NCBI GenBank assembly: GCA_016795425.1
Contig: JAEUHG010000072.1
Coordinates: forward strand, 1 to 64,000
Reading direction: 5' to 3'
DNA length: 64,000 nucleotides
From: Verrucomicrobiales bacterium
GTDB taxonomy: Bacteria; Verrucomicrobiota; Verrucomicrobiia; Limisphaerales; CAIMTB01
Shown: positions 9,501-17,496 of the stretch, piece by piece
How the letters are laid out: every line of letters starts with the position of its first letter
Numbering within the stretch: the first letter of the stretch is position 1
Translations under genes and position numbers: made by a program
Notes under the pieces: generated by a model
The model's database searches: none
What the model saw: the letters and a program-made list of their open reading frames with translations, nothing else
What the model was told of the DNA's origin: nothing

Positions 9501-10422
9501 AGCCCAAGGCCCCTCGACCAACCAGCTGACGGTGGTGGTTTCGGACAGCAGTCCGGCGGCCGCCAATTCGACGCAATGGACCATCACCAATGCCTTCCAA
9601 GTGATCGTCCGCGAGGTCAACACCCCGCCCGCCGTGACGATTCCAGGAGATCGAACCACCGCCGAACTCGCAGCCTCCACCGTTCCCGTTGTGGCCACCG
9701 ACGCCGATCTCCCGGCCACGACGCTCCTCTTCCAACTTGTTTCTCCGCCCGCCGGCCTGGCGATCGATCCGGCCTCGGGAGTCCTTTCCTGGACGCCGAC
9801 GGAAGCGCAAGGCCCGTCGACCAACCGCGTCACCGTCGTCGTCTCAGAGACGACGTCCGCGAACCCCGAAACCATTCGCCTGAGTATCACCAACAGCTTC
9901 CAGTGGATCGTTACCGAGGTAAACACCGCGCCCACGTTGGACGCGCTCGACGATCAGACGCTGCACTACGGCGTGCCCCTGACCCTCCAAGCCCACGGCA
10001 CGGATGCGGATCTTCCCGCGAACTCCCTCCGCTACTCCTTTGATGCCGCGCCCGAGGGCATGTCGATCGACGCCGCCACCGGCGCCATTGCCTGGTCTCC
10101 AACCCAAGCCCAAGTGGGACAACACACCGTCACGGTGCGTCTCTCCGATCAGGCGCCCACCGCTCTCACCGCCACGCGCACGTTCCAAGTGACCGTGACC
10201 GGGGAAGGCGCGCGCCTGGTCATCTCGCAGATCACCGGCGGGTTGATTCAAATCAGCGCCACCGGGGACGTCGGTGCCACCTACGAATTGCAGGGGGCGA
10301 TCGATCTCGACACCTGGACTAAGATCGTCGATTTCCAGTCAACTGCCGCGCCTTACATCTACATCGATCCGTCCTCCCTCACCTCTCCGTATCGATTCTA
10401 CCGCCTGCTCCTCAGGCAGTGA
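6562..10422 (+). CDS. Giant secreted repeat protein: six PPC-like domains, five cadherin/Ig-like domains, Verrucomicrobial C-terminal domain
   Basis: About 1,286 residues from ATG 6562. That start places a signal peptide (FVLLGCWLLMSLLSAHAQ) roughly 55 residues in; an upstream in-frame start at 6478 is less likely. The secreted part begins with six tandem ~108-residue repeats (about 6718-8720). Each carries GDQGG.L.NG, then LTPWLRL.GP, GN.FARDG and ATNAG.YTL, as in bacterial pre-peptidase C-terminal (PPC) beta-sandwiches. Five cadherin/He_PIG-like domains follow (about 8730-10200), with N.PP.L..P..QT.DE and SWTPSEAQGPS. The end holds an ELQGAIDLDTWTKI...YRFYRLLL module common at the C-termini of Verrucomicrobial exported proteins. 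No enzymatic motif is visible. Likely an adhesin or surface-matrix protein. Confidence 0.85.
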   Translation: MRPHAVPCRRLAPTIPPTIAFLPRFTPRYRGIHSFVLLGCWLLMSLLSAHAQIPLTNGAQHTGDINPGGDSDNWSFSAPAGAAVMVRVGATNFTPRIRVFGPANEPVADIVAGNTFARDGALTTTATNAGNYTVLVSAATATQVGTYGLHLVVAPGTPTVPTGDQGGELVNGAHHAGELTLGDLDAYQFQANAGDSLMVRMGGPSLTPWLRLIGPTGALVAQTTSGNTFARDGFLNLQATNAGTYTLIASATYESQIGSYGLSFARAPGAFVVSSGDQGGTLTNGFRHTGSLDIGEFDVWGFAANAGDGLMVRMGSTELTPWLRLFGPNGSLIAEATSGNTFARDGSLALQATNAGNYTLVVGATYSGQNGTYQLNFVQAPGAVSLATGDQGGDLTNGSKHLGDLEVGDIDVYRFEATANESVMVRVGATEFTPWLRLYSPNGALIDETTSGNAFARDGVLTTVATNAGIHTLAVSATYGGQAGAYDLSFVRGTSPLQITAGDEGGELISGTRVFGNIDLGDLDAYQFEALSGQGLVIRMGATNLTPWLRLYGPTGALIAATTSGNSFARDGSLTLQTTNAGLHTLVVSATYGGQIGTYGLEMVRAATGIVLTPGDEGGNLINGFTNVATLDLGDLDVWSFFGTPGDSNVLRVIATNFTPWIRLYGPTGALVDETTSGNSFARSGVVSMTITNEGLYTVVVAATYAGQFGTYMFKQSRVPPDLIVPETQVLDEGATLAVGISAQDPDEPNKPLTFTLISGPPGLAFAIAGPTNATLAWPTSEATGPVTNEIVASVTDFVNGKAFIRTNHFTVVVNEINTAPQLVVPANQTIDELTSLTVSASATDADLPANTLRFSLVAPPDGMTIDPVSGAISWTPSEAQGPSSQVVTVVVTDDNPWAVNAKSISVTNQFTVTVREINLPPVLTIPGNQTLDENTPLSVKAGAADPDLPANALAFRLIAPPAGAAIDPITGAITWTPSEAQGPSTNQLTVVVSDSSPAAANSTQWTITNAFQVIVREVNTPPAVTIPGDRTTAELAASTVPVVATDADLPATTLLFQLVSPPAGLAIDPASGVLSWTPTEAQGPSTNRVTVVVSETTSANPETIRLSITNSFQWIVTEVNTAPTLDALDDQTLHYGVPLTLQAHGTDADLPANSLRYSFDAAPEGMSIDAATGAIAWSPTQAQVGQHTVTVRLSDQAPTALTATRTFQVTVTGEGARLVISQITGGLIQISATGDVGATYELQGAIDLDTWTKIVDFQSTAAPYIYIDPSSLTSPYRFYRLLLRQ

Positions 10423-10495
10423 TCGATCGTGCGGGGGCAGGACGAACCTGAGTTCGACACCCTGCCTACCCGCATTGGGCGCACCCCAATCCTGG

Positions 10496-11974
10496 TCAAA
10501 GATTCAGCGAGGTCTGCAGGTAGACCCAATCGGCATCCGTCGCACCGCCGCTGTTCGCCAGCGATGACTGGACGTAGCTCCCCACGAAGAAGTGCCCGTA
10601 ACCAGCGCGGAAAGTCAGCCACGAGCGGGCGCGCCAGGTGACATCCAGATCGAATTCCGTTCCAACGAAACTATCGAACTGGGAATTGCGACCGTAACCA
10701 TTCCGTGCCCGGGCCGCCCCGCCCTCCGGGTAGAAGAAATCCTCGGTGGTCGCCAGCCAGAAGCCATGGAACTCGGCGGCAATGGTCAGCGTCTTCAGAG
10801 GACGCACCGACGCCACGATGCGCGGATCATGAAGATTGCGTGGACCGACAAGATCCATGAGTCCGTAGACCTTGTGATTGGTTGGGAACAGGGGAAGGAA
10901 CGTCCCGTTCTGATCGTCGGTGGGATCGTTGTCACCGGATGCGAAGTCGTAGCCCAGTCCGAGTCGTGGCTGCCAATCCGCGGACTTCCAAGTGTAGCCG
11001 CCGCTCACCGTGGTGTTCCAACCCAGCTGGTCCAATCGTCGGTTGACGGCATTGACCGTTCCCAACTGTCCGGCCGCCTCCGCGGCATAGTCCCAGTTGC
11101 CGAGTTTCCCGGGAATTGACTGGGCACGGAAGCCGATCGTGAAGGTGTCCTGCGGCCGAGCGGGAGAGCTCAACCAGGCCGGGTCAACCACCAGGGCGTC
11201 GGCTTCGACGTGATGCCCGAGGGCGTAGACCTGCGTTTCCTGGAAAGGCAACAGCCCCTTGGATGAGGCGTACACCCCGGTGAGCACATCGTAATCGCCC
11301 GACAGATTGAAGTTGTGATTGTCGGGAATCACCATTCTCGCGGCGAACGCATCCACCCAGTAGTCGCCGCCGTCCCAGCGCAGCTTGGCCGCGTCAAAGA
11401 CGCGACCCAAGTTTCCCCAATCACCAATGCCGACCATGCGTTCGTCGGCGTAAAGCAGCTCCTGGCGACCGAGCGTAGCGATCAACGGAAAATCGCCGCG
11501 TTGTCCGAGCCGCAAATAGGCCTGGTGCAGATCCAGGACGTCGGCCCCAGGATTGGGATCACGCCGATCGCCGGTGCTGGAACTATCCCGTCCCTCGAGA
11601 AACACGGAGCACCAGGAGACCGGTGTGTAGCCAACGTGGATCTTCTCCCGCAGGAGGAGAAAGGCGTTGTCGTTGAATCGGCCGGGCGGCGTCTCCTTCA
11701 AGAAGTCGTCGGCGGCGTACCGACCGTCGCTTCCCCCGTCGTCCTTTCGTTCGTAGCGCGCTCGGAGTTGAACCCCAATATCCCAGGCCGCCCAACTGGG
11801 AGACTGTTCTCGAAGCCAGGCATTGATGGGAGGCGTTTCGACGGCGGGAACCGCCTTGGGTTTGTCGGAGGGGTTCTGTCCGGTGCAAGGGAGAGCAGCA
11901 ATGACCGCACAAAAGGCGGCCAACCCCAGAGTGGATCCCTTGGTTTCCGTTCGCGCAATTCGGTGCATAGACAT
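10496..11974 (-). CDS. Alginate-export (AlgE)-family outer-membrane porin
   Basis: About 492 residues from the ATG at 11974, giving an N-terminal signal peptide (LGLAAFCAVIAALPCTGQ). The start could lie further upstream, but the extra residues there are arginine-rich and unlike a leader. The mature protein has the alternating hydrophobic/polar pattern of a large beta-barrel, with WDIGVQLRARYERKDD near the N-terminus and LIATLGRQELLYADERMVG, features of the Alginate_exp family. The C-terminus (WVYLQTSLNL) is compatible with barrel assembly. The family exports or passes anionic polysaccharides; the substrate here is unknown. It lies downstream of the PSD1 cytochrome gene on the same strand with a 177-bp gap. 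Confidence 0.85.
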   Translation of the reverse strand: MSMHRIARTETKGSTLGLAAFCAVIAALPCTGQNPSDKPKAVPAVETPPINAWLREQSPSWAAWDIGVQLRARYERKDDGGSDGRYAADDFLKETPPGRFNDNAFLLLREKIHVGYTPVSWCSVFLEGRDSSSTGDRRDPNPGADVLDLHQAYLRLGQRGDFPLIATLGRQELLYADERMVGIGDWGNLGRVFDAAKLRWDGGDYWVDAFAARMVIPDNHNFNLSGDYDVLTGVYASSKGLLPFQETQVYALGHHVEADALVVDPAWLSSPARPQDTFTIGFRAQSIPGKLGNWDYAAEAAGQLGTVNAVNRRLDQLGWNTTVSGGYTWKSADWQPRLGLGYDFASGDNDPTDDQNGTFLPLFPTNHKVYGLMDLVGPRNLHDPRIVASVRPLKTLTIAAEFHGFWLATTEDFFYPEGGAARARNGYGRNSQFDSFVGTEFDLDVTWRARSWLTFRAGYGHFFVGSYVQSSLANSGGATDADWVYLQTSLNL

Positions 11975-12151
11975 ACTTCGTTTCGCATCACCACGGATTG
12001 GTGCGTCGCCCTCATCCCCCTCCACTCGAAGGCTTTCGCGCAGAAGCATTGCCGTCCTCCGACAACACTTCCTGATGGGAGAACGGCGGGATGCGGTCAC
12101 CACTTAACCGATCCCGTTCTGAACCCCCTGCAAACCCCTCCAGCCGTCGGG

Positions 12152-14752
12152 TCAGTAAATCAGCTGGAATTCCGGCAGCATCGCCACGGACCAAAGAAGG
12201 TCTTCCACCGCGTCCGGAGCTGGTTTGTCGCCCAGCAACGACTGGGTCAGGCCCGCCTCCTCTTCGGTGGGCGACCGCCCCAATCCGCGCGAAAAGACCC
12301 CGCCGATCAAAACGCCGGCAGGTTGCGCGGCATCCACCAGCTTGCTGGCACCGGTTTGGATGAGTTTGGCCAGGGTTCCGCCATTGGTCAGTTCCAGCAT
12401 CTGTATGGTGGTCGCTGTGGAAGGTCGACTGCTGGTGACTTGTTCCCGATTAGGGCGGCCCAAAGCCACGGCCAAAGGATCGGCGGCGACCAGGGAGGCT
12501 CGCACCGTTCCCACAGCGCTGCGTCCCATCGCCACGCTGACAAACGTGTCCGCGACTTGCCAGGGTTCCATCGAGGCCGAGCCCAATACCTGCGCCATTC
12601 CCCAGCCTGAGGCGTCGAACTCCGGCTTCTGCCAACCCTCCACCCGGTTGGTGGACGTCGTCCAAGTCGCGTCCGTGCCCAGATCCGCCATCGGCCGATC
12701 CGCCGCCGACGCGCCCGGCTTGGGTCGTGGCCCCACCCGCAGGTAGCCGAGAAAACCGGCCGGATTGGGATCGCTACCGCCGTTCACCGCCTCGACGGCC
12801 AGGGTGTTGGTGCCGGCCACCAAATACGGCCGAACATCCACCACCGAGGTCTCGTTCCATGACCCATCCCCCTCTTTTCGCGCCTGTCGACCGTTGACCC
12901 AGAGACGAAAACTGTTGTCGGCATGGGCCACCAGAAACGCTTCCGATGGAACCTCGGCCAAAGTGAAGACCTTGCGGAAGTAGACTGTCTGCGGCGGAAC
13001 CGCTTGGGCGGCGTGCGGGTCCGACCAAATCCAATACGCTTCCGCTGGAAGCGCGGCAGCCACCGCGCTCTTTTCCAGGAGCAACGAATCCAGTCCGCTC
13101 TCCGGGCGGTCATACCAGACGCCGGTCAACTGCCCGAGCGCGTCCCGGAATTGTTCGGCGGTCAATCGACGCACCGCGGGACCGCGGAAGACAAAACTCT
13201 TATCGGCGCCGTCGCCCAGATTCACGGCGGGGAGCTGGTACGTGCGCGAAGTCAGGATGAGTTCCATGGTTCGCTTGAGATCATAGCCATGCTCAACCAG
13301 GTCCTCTGCGAGCCAATCCAACAGGTCCTGACTCCATGCCGGGTTCTGCATCACGTCAATGGGTTCCACCAGACCCGCACCAAAGAAGCGCGCCCAGAGC
13401 CGATTGACGATGGTGCGCGGGAGTCGGCCGTTGGCGGGATCCACCATCAACTGCGCCAGGCGTGCGATTCTCTCGGACTTGGGCGCGTCGTCGCTGATTC
13501 CTCCCAACTCCGGAAACAGGAATTTCACCGGCGCATGTTTGCCGAGCGGTTTGTCGCACTGGACCATGTCGAGTTTGTCATCCGCATAGATCCCGGCCAT
13601 GCCGTAGGCATCCGCCAATTGCCAGTCGTCGATGAAACTGTCGTGGCACGATGCGCACTTCAGGTTCACACCGAGGAACACCTGGGCGATGTTTTGCGCG
13701 GCCTGCATCTGGGGCGTTTGAGAGGCGTTGATGGTCCCGCGCCAAACAATGCCCTTGGTGAATCCCTTGGGGCCCTTCTCCCCGGGCGAAACCAGTTCGC
13801 GAACGAATTCGTCGTAGCGCCGATTGTTCTTCAATGACGCATAGAGCCACTGCGTGACCTGCTCCCTTCCGCCATCGATGTACCCGGTCCCTTTGTAGTC
13901 ATTGCGCAAAAGGTCGTTCCAAAAGGTCAACCAGTGCTGGGAATAACGCGGGGTGTCCGCCAACAGCCGGGACACCAATCGCTCCCGCTTGTCCGGACTC
14001 CCATCGGCCAGAAAACCGGAGAGTTCCTCGGGGGATGGGAGCAGTCCCACCACATCCAGAAAGACCCGGCGCGCAAACGTACGATCATCCACCGGCGCTC
14101 CGGGCAACACGCCATGGCGCCGGAAGTAGTCCCAGACCAAACGGTCCAGTGGACGCCGCGCCTCGTCGGAAGCCGGCGGGAGTTCGGGCCGGTGGGGTTT
14201 GAGGTTGCGATGCGGCTCGCGCGCGAAGGTGACCCCCGCCGTCCAAGGCAGTTGCTGATCCACCCAGGCCCGCAGCAAACCGACCTGCTCGGCCGTCAGG
14301 CGCGATCCCTTCTGCGGCATGATGTCATCCTCGTCGAGGCCCGACACCAGATGGATCAAGTAACTGCCAGCGCTATCGCCAAGTTTCACCGCCGGACCGG
14401 AATCGCCGTCCTTCAGAAAAGTCTCACGGGTGTCGAGTTGAAAGCCTCCCTTGCTCTTTCCCCGCCCGTGGCACTTCACGCAACTCGCCTCGAGGATCGG
14501 CCGGATATCCTTGTCAAAATCCACCGTTCGCGACGCTGGCGGCGGCAATTTGGCCAACTGATCGGCGGGAATCTTGGCCTGGACGAGGATTGGCCATGCC
14601 CACAGACCCATCACCCAAACCGCGGCGAGCGCGGTGGCACGCGGCGGAGCCCACCAGGAGCGCTCCCTCAATCCCTCGCACGCTGAAGGGCGAGGATTCG
14701 GGCCTGTCCGCCGTGGCCTGGGCGAAGGTGGATGAGGCTGCTTCATGGACAA
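12152..14752 (-). CDS. PSD1/DUF1549/DUF1553 planctomycete-type cytochrome c protein with inserted jelly-roll domain
   Basis: An 866-residue exported protein. A hydrophobic signal segment (about 38-58) precedes a PSD1 cytochrome domain with the haem motif CVKCH (near residue 90) and the distal PQKGSRL region. DUF1549 follows, starting LDRLVWDYFRRHGVLPGAPVD and holding a second CXXCH (CASCH, near 365). DUF1553 comes next (TIVNRLWARFFGAGLVEP, LTAEQFRDALGQLTG). Inside DUF1553 is an extra ~130-residue galactose-binding-like domain (FRLWVNGRQA, GTNTLAVEAVNGG). Such proteins are numerous in Planctomycetes and Verrucomicrobia and are usually paired with a DUF1501 gene, which is absent here. A periplasmic redox role linked to polymer breakdown is inferred. 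The upstream neighbour is cut off by a terminator. Confidence 0.93.
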   Translation of the reverse strand: MSMKQPHPPSPRPRRTGPNPRPSACEGLRERSWWAPPRATALAAVWVMGLWAWPILVQAKIPADQLAKLPPPASRTVDFDKDIRPILEASCVKCHGRGKSKGGFQLDTRETFLKDGDSGPAVKLGDSAGSYLIHLVSGLDEDDIMPQKGSRLTAEQVGLLRAWVDQQLPWTAGVTFAREPHRNLKPHRPELPPASDEARRPLDRLVWDYFRRHGVLPGAPVDDRTFARRVFLDVVGLLPSPEELSGFLADGSPDKRERLVSRLLADTPRYSQHWLTFWNDLLRNDYKGTGYIDGGREQVTQWLYASLKNNRRYDEFVRELVSPGEKGPKGFTKGIVWRGTINASQTPQMQAAQNIAQVFLGVNLKCASCHDSFIDDWQLADAYGMAGIYADDKLDMVQCDKPLGKHAPVKFLFPELGGISDDAPKSERIARLAQLMVDPANGRLPRTIVNRLWARFFGAGLVEPIDVMQNPAWSQDLLDWLAEDLVEHGYDLKRTMELILTSRTYQLPAVNLGDGADKSFVFRGPAVRRLTAEQFRDALGQLTGVWYDRPESGLDSLLLEKSAVAAALPAEAYWIWSDPHAAQAVPPQTVYFRKVFTLAEVPSEAFLVAHADNSFRLWVNGRQARKEGDGSWNETSVVDVRPYLVAGTNTLAVEAVNGGSDPNPAGFLGYLRVGPRPKPGASAADRPMADLGTDATWTTSTNRVEGWQKPEFDASGWGMAQVLGSASMEPWQVADTFVSVAMGRSAVGTVRASLVAADPLAVALGRPNREQVTSSRPSTATTIQMLELTNGGTLAKLIQTGASKLVDAAQPAGVLIGGVFSRGLGRSPTEEEAGLTQSLLGDKPAPDAVEDLLWSVAMLPEFQLIY

Positions 14753-14802
14753 GACTTATCCGACGGTTCAGGCCCGCGGCTCAAGTACAAGTGTGGTGCA
14801 CC

Positions 14803-14835
14803 AAAACAAAACTGCCGGGAACGGTTCCCCGGCAG
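14803..14835 (-). terminator. Intrinsic terminator after the PEP-CTERM lectin gene
   Basis: On the minus strand, CTGCCGGGGAACC pairs with GTTCCCGGCAG and is followed by TTTTGTTTTGG. The hairpin lies 36 bp beyond the lectin-like gene stop and 50 bp before the PSD1 gene start, so the two genes are separate transcripts. Confidence 0.88.
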
Positions 14836-14870
14836 CTTGGCAAAACTGCAGAATTCAATTTCCGGATTGA

Positions 14871-15449
14871 TCAGGACCGCAACCGACGTCGCATCGCCAG
14901 GCCGACGATGCCGATGACTCCGACGGCGCCAAGCCAGGTTCCCGGTTCCGGTACCACTTGGCGCTCGATGATGGCGCGAATCGGGAAACTGTCGTTCTGG
15001 AAGGACGTGTTCCCCTGGGCGGCGTTGACGTAATCCGCGCCGCTTTCCCAATCATTCCAACCACCCGGGCCTCCCCAGTTGATGTGGGTCCACTCCTCGT
15101 CCGTCACGTCGTTCGGTTCGCCCCCGTTCCAATTGTCGTAGACGAACGGATCCCCGTTGGTCCAAAGGAACGACCCCTCGAGATCCTGGTCGGTCAGACC
15201 GATCCAGAACAACTCGCCGCCTCCAAAGGTCGACACAATCCAGTCGTTCTCGTCTTGATCATTGATCGCCACCAAATGACCTCCTTGGGACTGGGCGAAA
15301 GCCTCCGCGTCATGCCACGTGTACCCAACATCGGTCACCGCATATTCTTTCGCTCCGTAGAGGTCGGTATAGGACACCCAACTCAGAGCCATCGCCGGCG
15401 CCGCCGTGAGGGCGGTCAAACCCGCGAGAACAGCCATTTTCGATACCAT
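14871..15449 (-). CDS. C-type lectin-like domain protein with PEP-CTERM sorting signal
   Basis: A 192-residue exported protein. A signal peptide (LAGLTALTAAPAMA) is followed by a C-type lectin-like domain: WHDAEAFAQSQGGHLVAIND, FWIGLTDQDLEGSFLWTNG, then NWNGGEPND, where the EPN triplet is the classical sugar/calcium site. The C-terminus is a textbook PEP-CTERM anchor: VPEPGTW, a hydrophobic helix, then MRRRLRS. Exosortase would be expected to process it, but none lies in this window. ATG 15449 is preceded by an AAGGGGA ribosome-binding site. Probably a surface or extracellular-matrix carbohydrate-binding protein. Confidence 0.93.
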   Translation of the reverse strand: MVSKMAVLAGLTALTAAPAMALSWVSYTDLYGAKEYAVTDVGYTWHDAEAFAQSQGGHLVAINDQDENDWIVSTFGGGELFWIGLTDQDLEGSFLWTNGDPFVYDNWNGGEPNDVTDEEWTHINWGGPGGWNDWESGADYVNAAQGNTSFQNDSFPIRAIIERQVVPEPGTWLGAVGVIGIVGLAMRRRLRS

Positions 15450-15816
15450 AACGGAATCCCCTTGATGAATTTTTACTGCGAATTTCCTCCTAAGCCTATT
15501 GGCTACGATCGAGGGATAGACTTCGCCACGAAACTGTCAAGCCCAAGTTCGTGCCGGTCCCGACAGGGCACATCTCCGCGGTGTCGAATGGGCGGCACCC
15601 CTTTTCGGACCGGAATCGGCGTGATGGCAAAGCGGCAGGGGACTGCCGCAGTCCACGACGCTTCGCGCCCGTCCGCACCCGGGGCTAGGTCAACGCTGGT
15701 CGTTTTGGAGTGCGGCAGCCCTCTGCCGCTTTCCCAAGGAACGTCGTCCAGGCAACTCGAACGTGCGACCCTCGCCGAACGGCGCGTCTCTGAGTGGTCG
15801 ATCCCAACGGTTCCGG
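15450..15816. other. 367-bp intergenic region with one REPIN-like repeat
   Basis: Upstream of the lectin gene and downstream of the CBM48 gene. It holds the dispersed element at 15629-15732. The base pairs next to 15450 include the lectin gene ribosome-binding site. I see no supportable coding region; short open frames here are translations of the repeat. Confidence 0.6.
15629..15732 (-). repeat. REPIN-like interspersed repeat, copy A
   Basis: A 104-bp element with imperfect inverted arms of about 31 bp at its ends, reading AAAGCGGCAGGGGACTGCC at one end and the near-complement CTGCCGCTTT at the other, around a ~40-bp core containing ACGACCAGCGTTG in the minus orientation. It matches, in opposite orientation, two copies at 45355-45461 and 45543-45649. 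Two REP-like arms facing each other around a spacer is REPIN architecture. Confidence 0.7.
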
Positions 15817-16089
15817 TCAGAGCACTTGTCGCACGGCATTCTCGGTGCCGAACGGGTTCGGAACGCGCAAGGTGCACTCCGGATCGTCGCGCCACTCCCC
15901 ATCCACCAGGAAACGATAATGATACTGGCCGGGAGGCAGCGGCACCGTCGTGCGCCAGGTACCGTCGGAGCCTTTGGCGAGTTGAACCGGCGCCTGGCTC
16001 CAATGCGTGAAGTCTCCGACAAGTTGAACACTCATGGCGGTCGGAGCGGTGTAGCGGAACTCCTGCTTCTTCATGGATCGCGCGGGCAT
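15817..16089 (-). CDS. Small CBM48 / isoamylase early-set (glycogen-binding) domain protein
   Basis: Ninety residues that are little more than one AMPK/CBM48 early-set domain: VQLVGDFTHWSQAPVQL, PGQYHYRFLVDGEWRDDP and NPFGTENAV. This fold binds alpha-glucans and usually sits at the N-terminus of branching and debranching enzymes; here it stands alone. I chose ATG 16089 because a clear AAAGGAG site precedes it. The longer upstream extension has no domain character. No glycogen enzyme lies alongside, so the partner is unknown. Cytoplasmic, without a signal peptide. Confidence 0.88.
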   Translation of the reverse strand: MPARSMKKQEFRYTAPTAMSVQLVGDFTHWSQAPVQLAKGSDGTWRTTVPLPPGQYHYRFLVDGEWRDDPECTLRVPNPFGTENAVRQVL

Positions 16090-16428
16090 CGTGTCTCCTT
16101 TCTTTTCGAAGACACCCGCCGCCGGGCCCGGGTTCGGCACAGACTCACGACACCGGGGCTGGTGCGGGAATCTGTGAGCAAACTTGGGCCGCTTTTTGGA
16201 ATCCGCAATTCCACTGGGGCGGAATGGTGTGCGGCGTCCAAATCCCAAAGGGTTGCAGCACTCGACGTCCGCGTCCTCCCTTTCGTCGCTCTCATCCCCA
16301 GTTCCACGGTGGCATTGCGGCTTTGGATGACGAGAACGAAGAGGAGTGGGAATCAAAAAGGATCTTCCAAGACCGCAAGGACCGGCGGGGCGCCGGCGAA
16401 CGACTCTTCCTGTCGCGGTCGCGGACCG
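16090..16428. other. 339-bp intergenic region, no gene recognised
   Basis: Between the CBM48 gene start and the pseudouridine synthase stop, both on the minus strand, so it must hold the CBM48 promoter. Apart from the AAAGGAG ribosome-binding site at the left edge I see only weak local palindromes and no coding frame that looks real. Confidence 0.5.
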
Positions 16429-17496
16429 TCAGTACACCCAGGTATCGCCCTCGCCAGCGCGGGTCTTGGCTCCCGGCTTGGAATCCGGCTTGGGCCGGGC
16501 TCTCCGGGTCGGATCTGCACTGGGTTCGCGGACGGGCTCCTCCGCCGGCGCGGGGACGGCCTGAGAGTCGCGGTCGGCGTCGGGTTCCGGTGCGGCGATT
16601 CCGCCAGGAACCGCATATTTCCGCAGGTACTTCAGGGCGACCCGTAGATCCTTGGGCAGTGGAGCTTCGATTTTGAGCGGGTTGCCAGTGACCGGGTGCG
16701 AAAGTTCCAGAATCGAGGCGTGAAGCGCGACCCTTGCCATCAAGGGTCTCTCCTCGCGTCCTTTGCCCGTGCGGTAATGCGATTTCAGTTCCGACAGCAG
16801 GAGGGGCGCACCGCCATACACCCGATCGCCGACGATCGGGTAGTTGGCCCATCGCAAGTGGGCCCGGATCTGGTGAGTGCGCCCGGTACGCGGCAGGCAT
16901 TCCAGCGTCGAATACCCGATGAACCGCTCCAGCACCCGAAAGTCCGTCTGACTTCTCTTACCCTCTTTGGGGTGCATCTGCATGACTCCGACCCGGGTGG
17001 GATGCGGGGCCAATTTGCCTTCCACCACAAAGGCATCCTCGGAAGGCCCGCCCTGCACCAGAGCAAGGTATCGCTTGAGCGGTTTCTCGGCTCCGAATTG
17101 GTTGGTGAGGGACGTCAGGACCGGCTTGGTCTTGGCCAGCAACAACACCCCGGAGGTTTCCAGGTCCAACCGGTGGGCATTGGCAAGATAGGAAAGGCCG
17201 CGCTCCTTCGCCCACGGAACGCCACGCGCAATGTGCGCATGGAGAAGGCGCATCAGATTGGGTCGCTCCGGATCGTACCGGTCCGGACTCGTCAGCAACC
17301 CCGAGGGTTTGTCGAGTGCCAGTAGGTGCTCGTCCTCGTAGAGCACTGGGACTTCCCAGTACCCGCCGCCGCTCGGCGCCGAGAGCTTCAGGAATGGATC
17401 CAAAGCAGGGAGCGCACGCTCAGTTCGCGGTTCCAGGCGCAGCGTTGGTCGATGCGGCAGGCCCGAAGCCCGGTATCTGAATGGATGCTGCGGCAA
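16429..17496 (-). CDS. RluA/RluD-family pseudouridine synthase
   Basis: A 355-residue pseudouridylate synthase. The catalytic motif is HRLDLETSG (aspartate at residue 111 from this start). Supporting motifs are VLYEDEHLLALDKPSGLL at the N-terminus, RTGRTHQIRAHL and YPIVGDRVYGG. There is no S4 domain, and the last ~60 residues form a charged low-complexity tail. It should isomerise uridines in rRNA or tRNA; the target is not evident. The ATG at 17496 overlaps the end of the upstream foldase gene by 77 bp in another frame. TTG at 17403 would avoid the overlap and still keep the whole domain, so the start is uncertain. Confidence 0.9.
   Translation of the reverse strand: MPQHPFRYRASGLPHRPTLRLEPRTERALPALDPFLKLSAPSGGGYWEVPVLYEDEHLLALDKPSGLLTSPDRYDPERPNLMRLLHAHIARGVPWAKERGLSYLANAHRLDLETSGVLLLAKTKPVLTSLTNQFGAEKPLKRYLALVQGGPSEDAFVVEGKLAPHPTRVGVMQMHPKEGKRSQTDFRVLERFIGYSTLECLPRTGRTHQIRAHLRWANYPIVGDRVYGGAPLLLSELKSHYRTGKGREERPLMARVALHASILELSHPVTGNPLKIEAPLPKDLRVALKYLRKYAVPGGIAAPEPDADRDSQAVPAPAEEPVREPSADPTRRARPKPDSKPGAKTRAGEGDTWVY

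Noticed and set aside
15503..16003. Short open frames over the 15.6-kb repeat
   Set aside because: They translate the palindromic repeat and reappear at 45 kb in the same form, so they are repeat artefacts and not genes.
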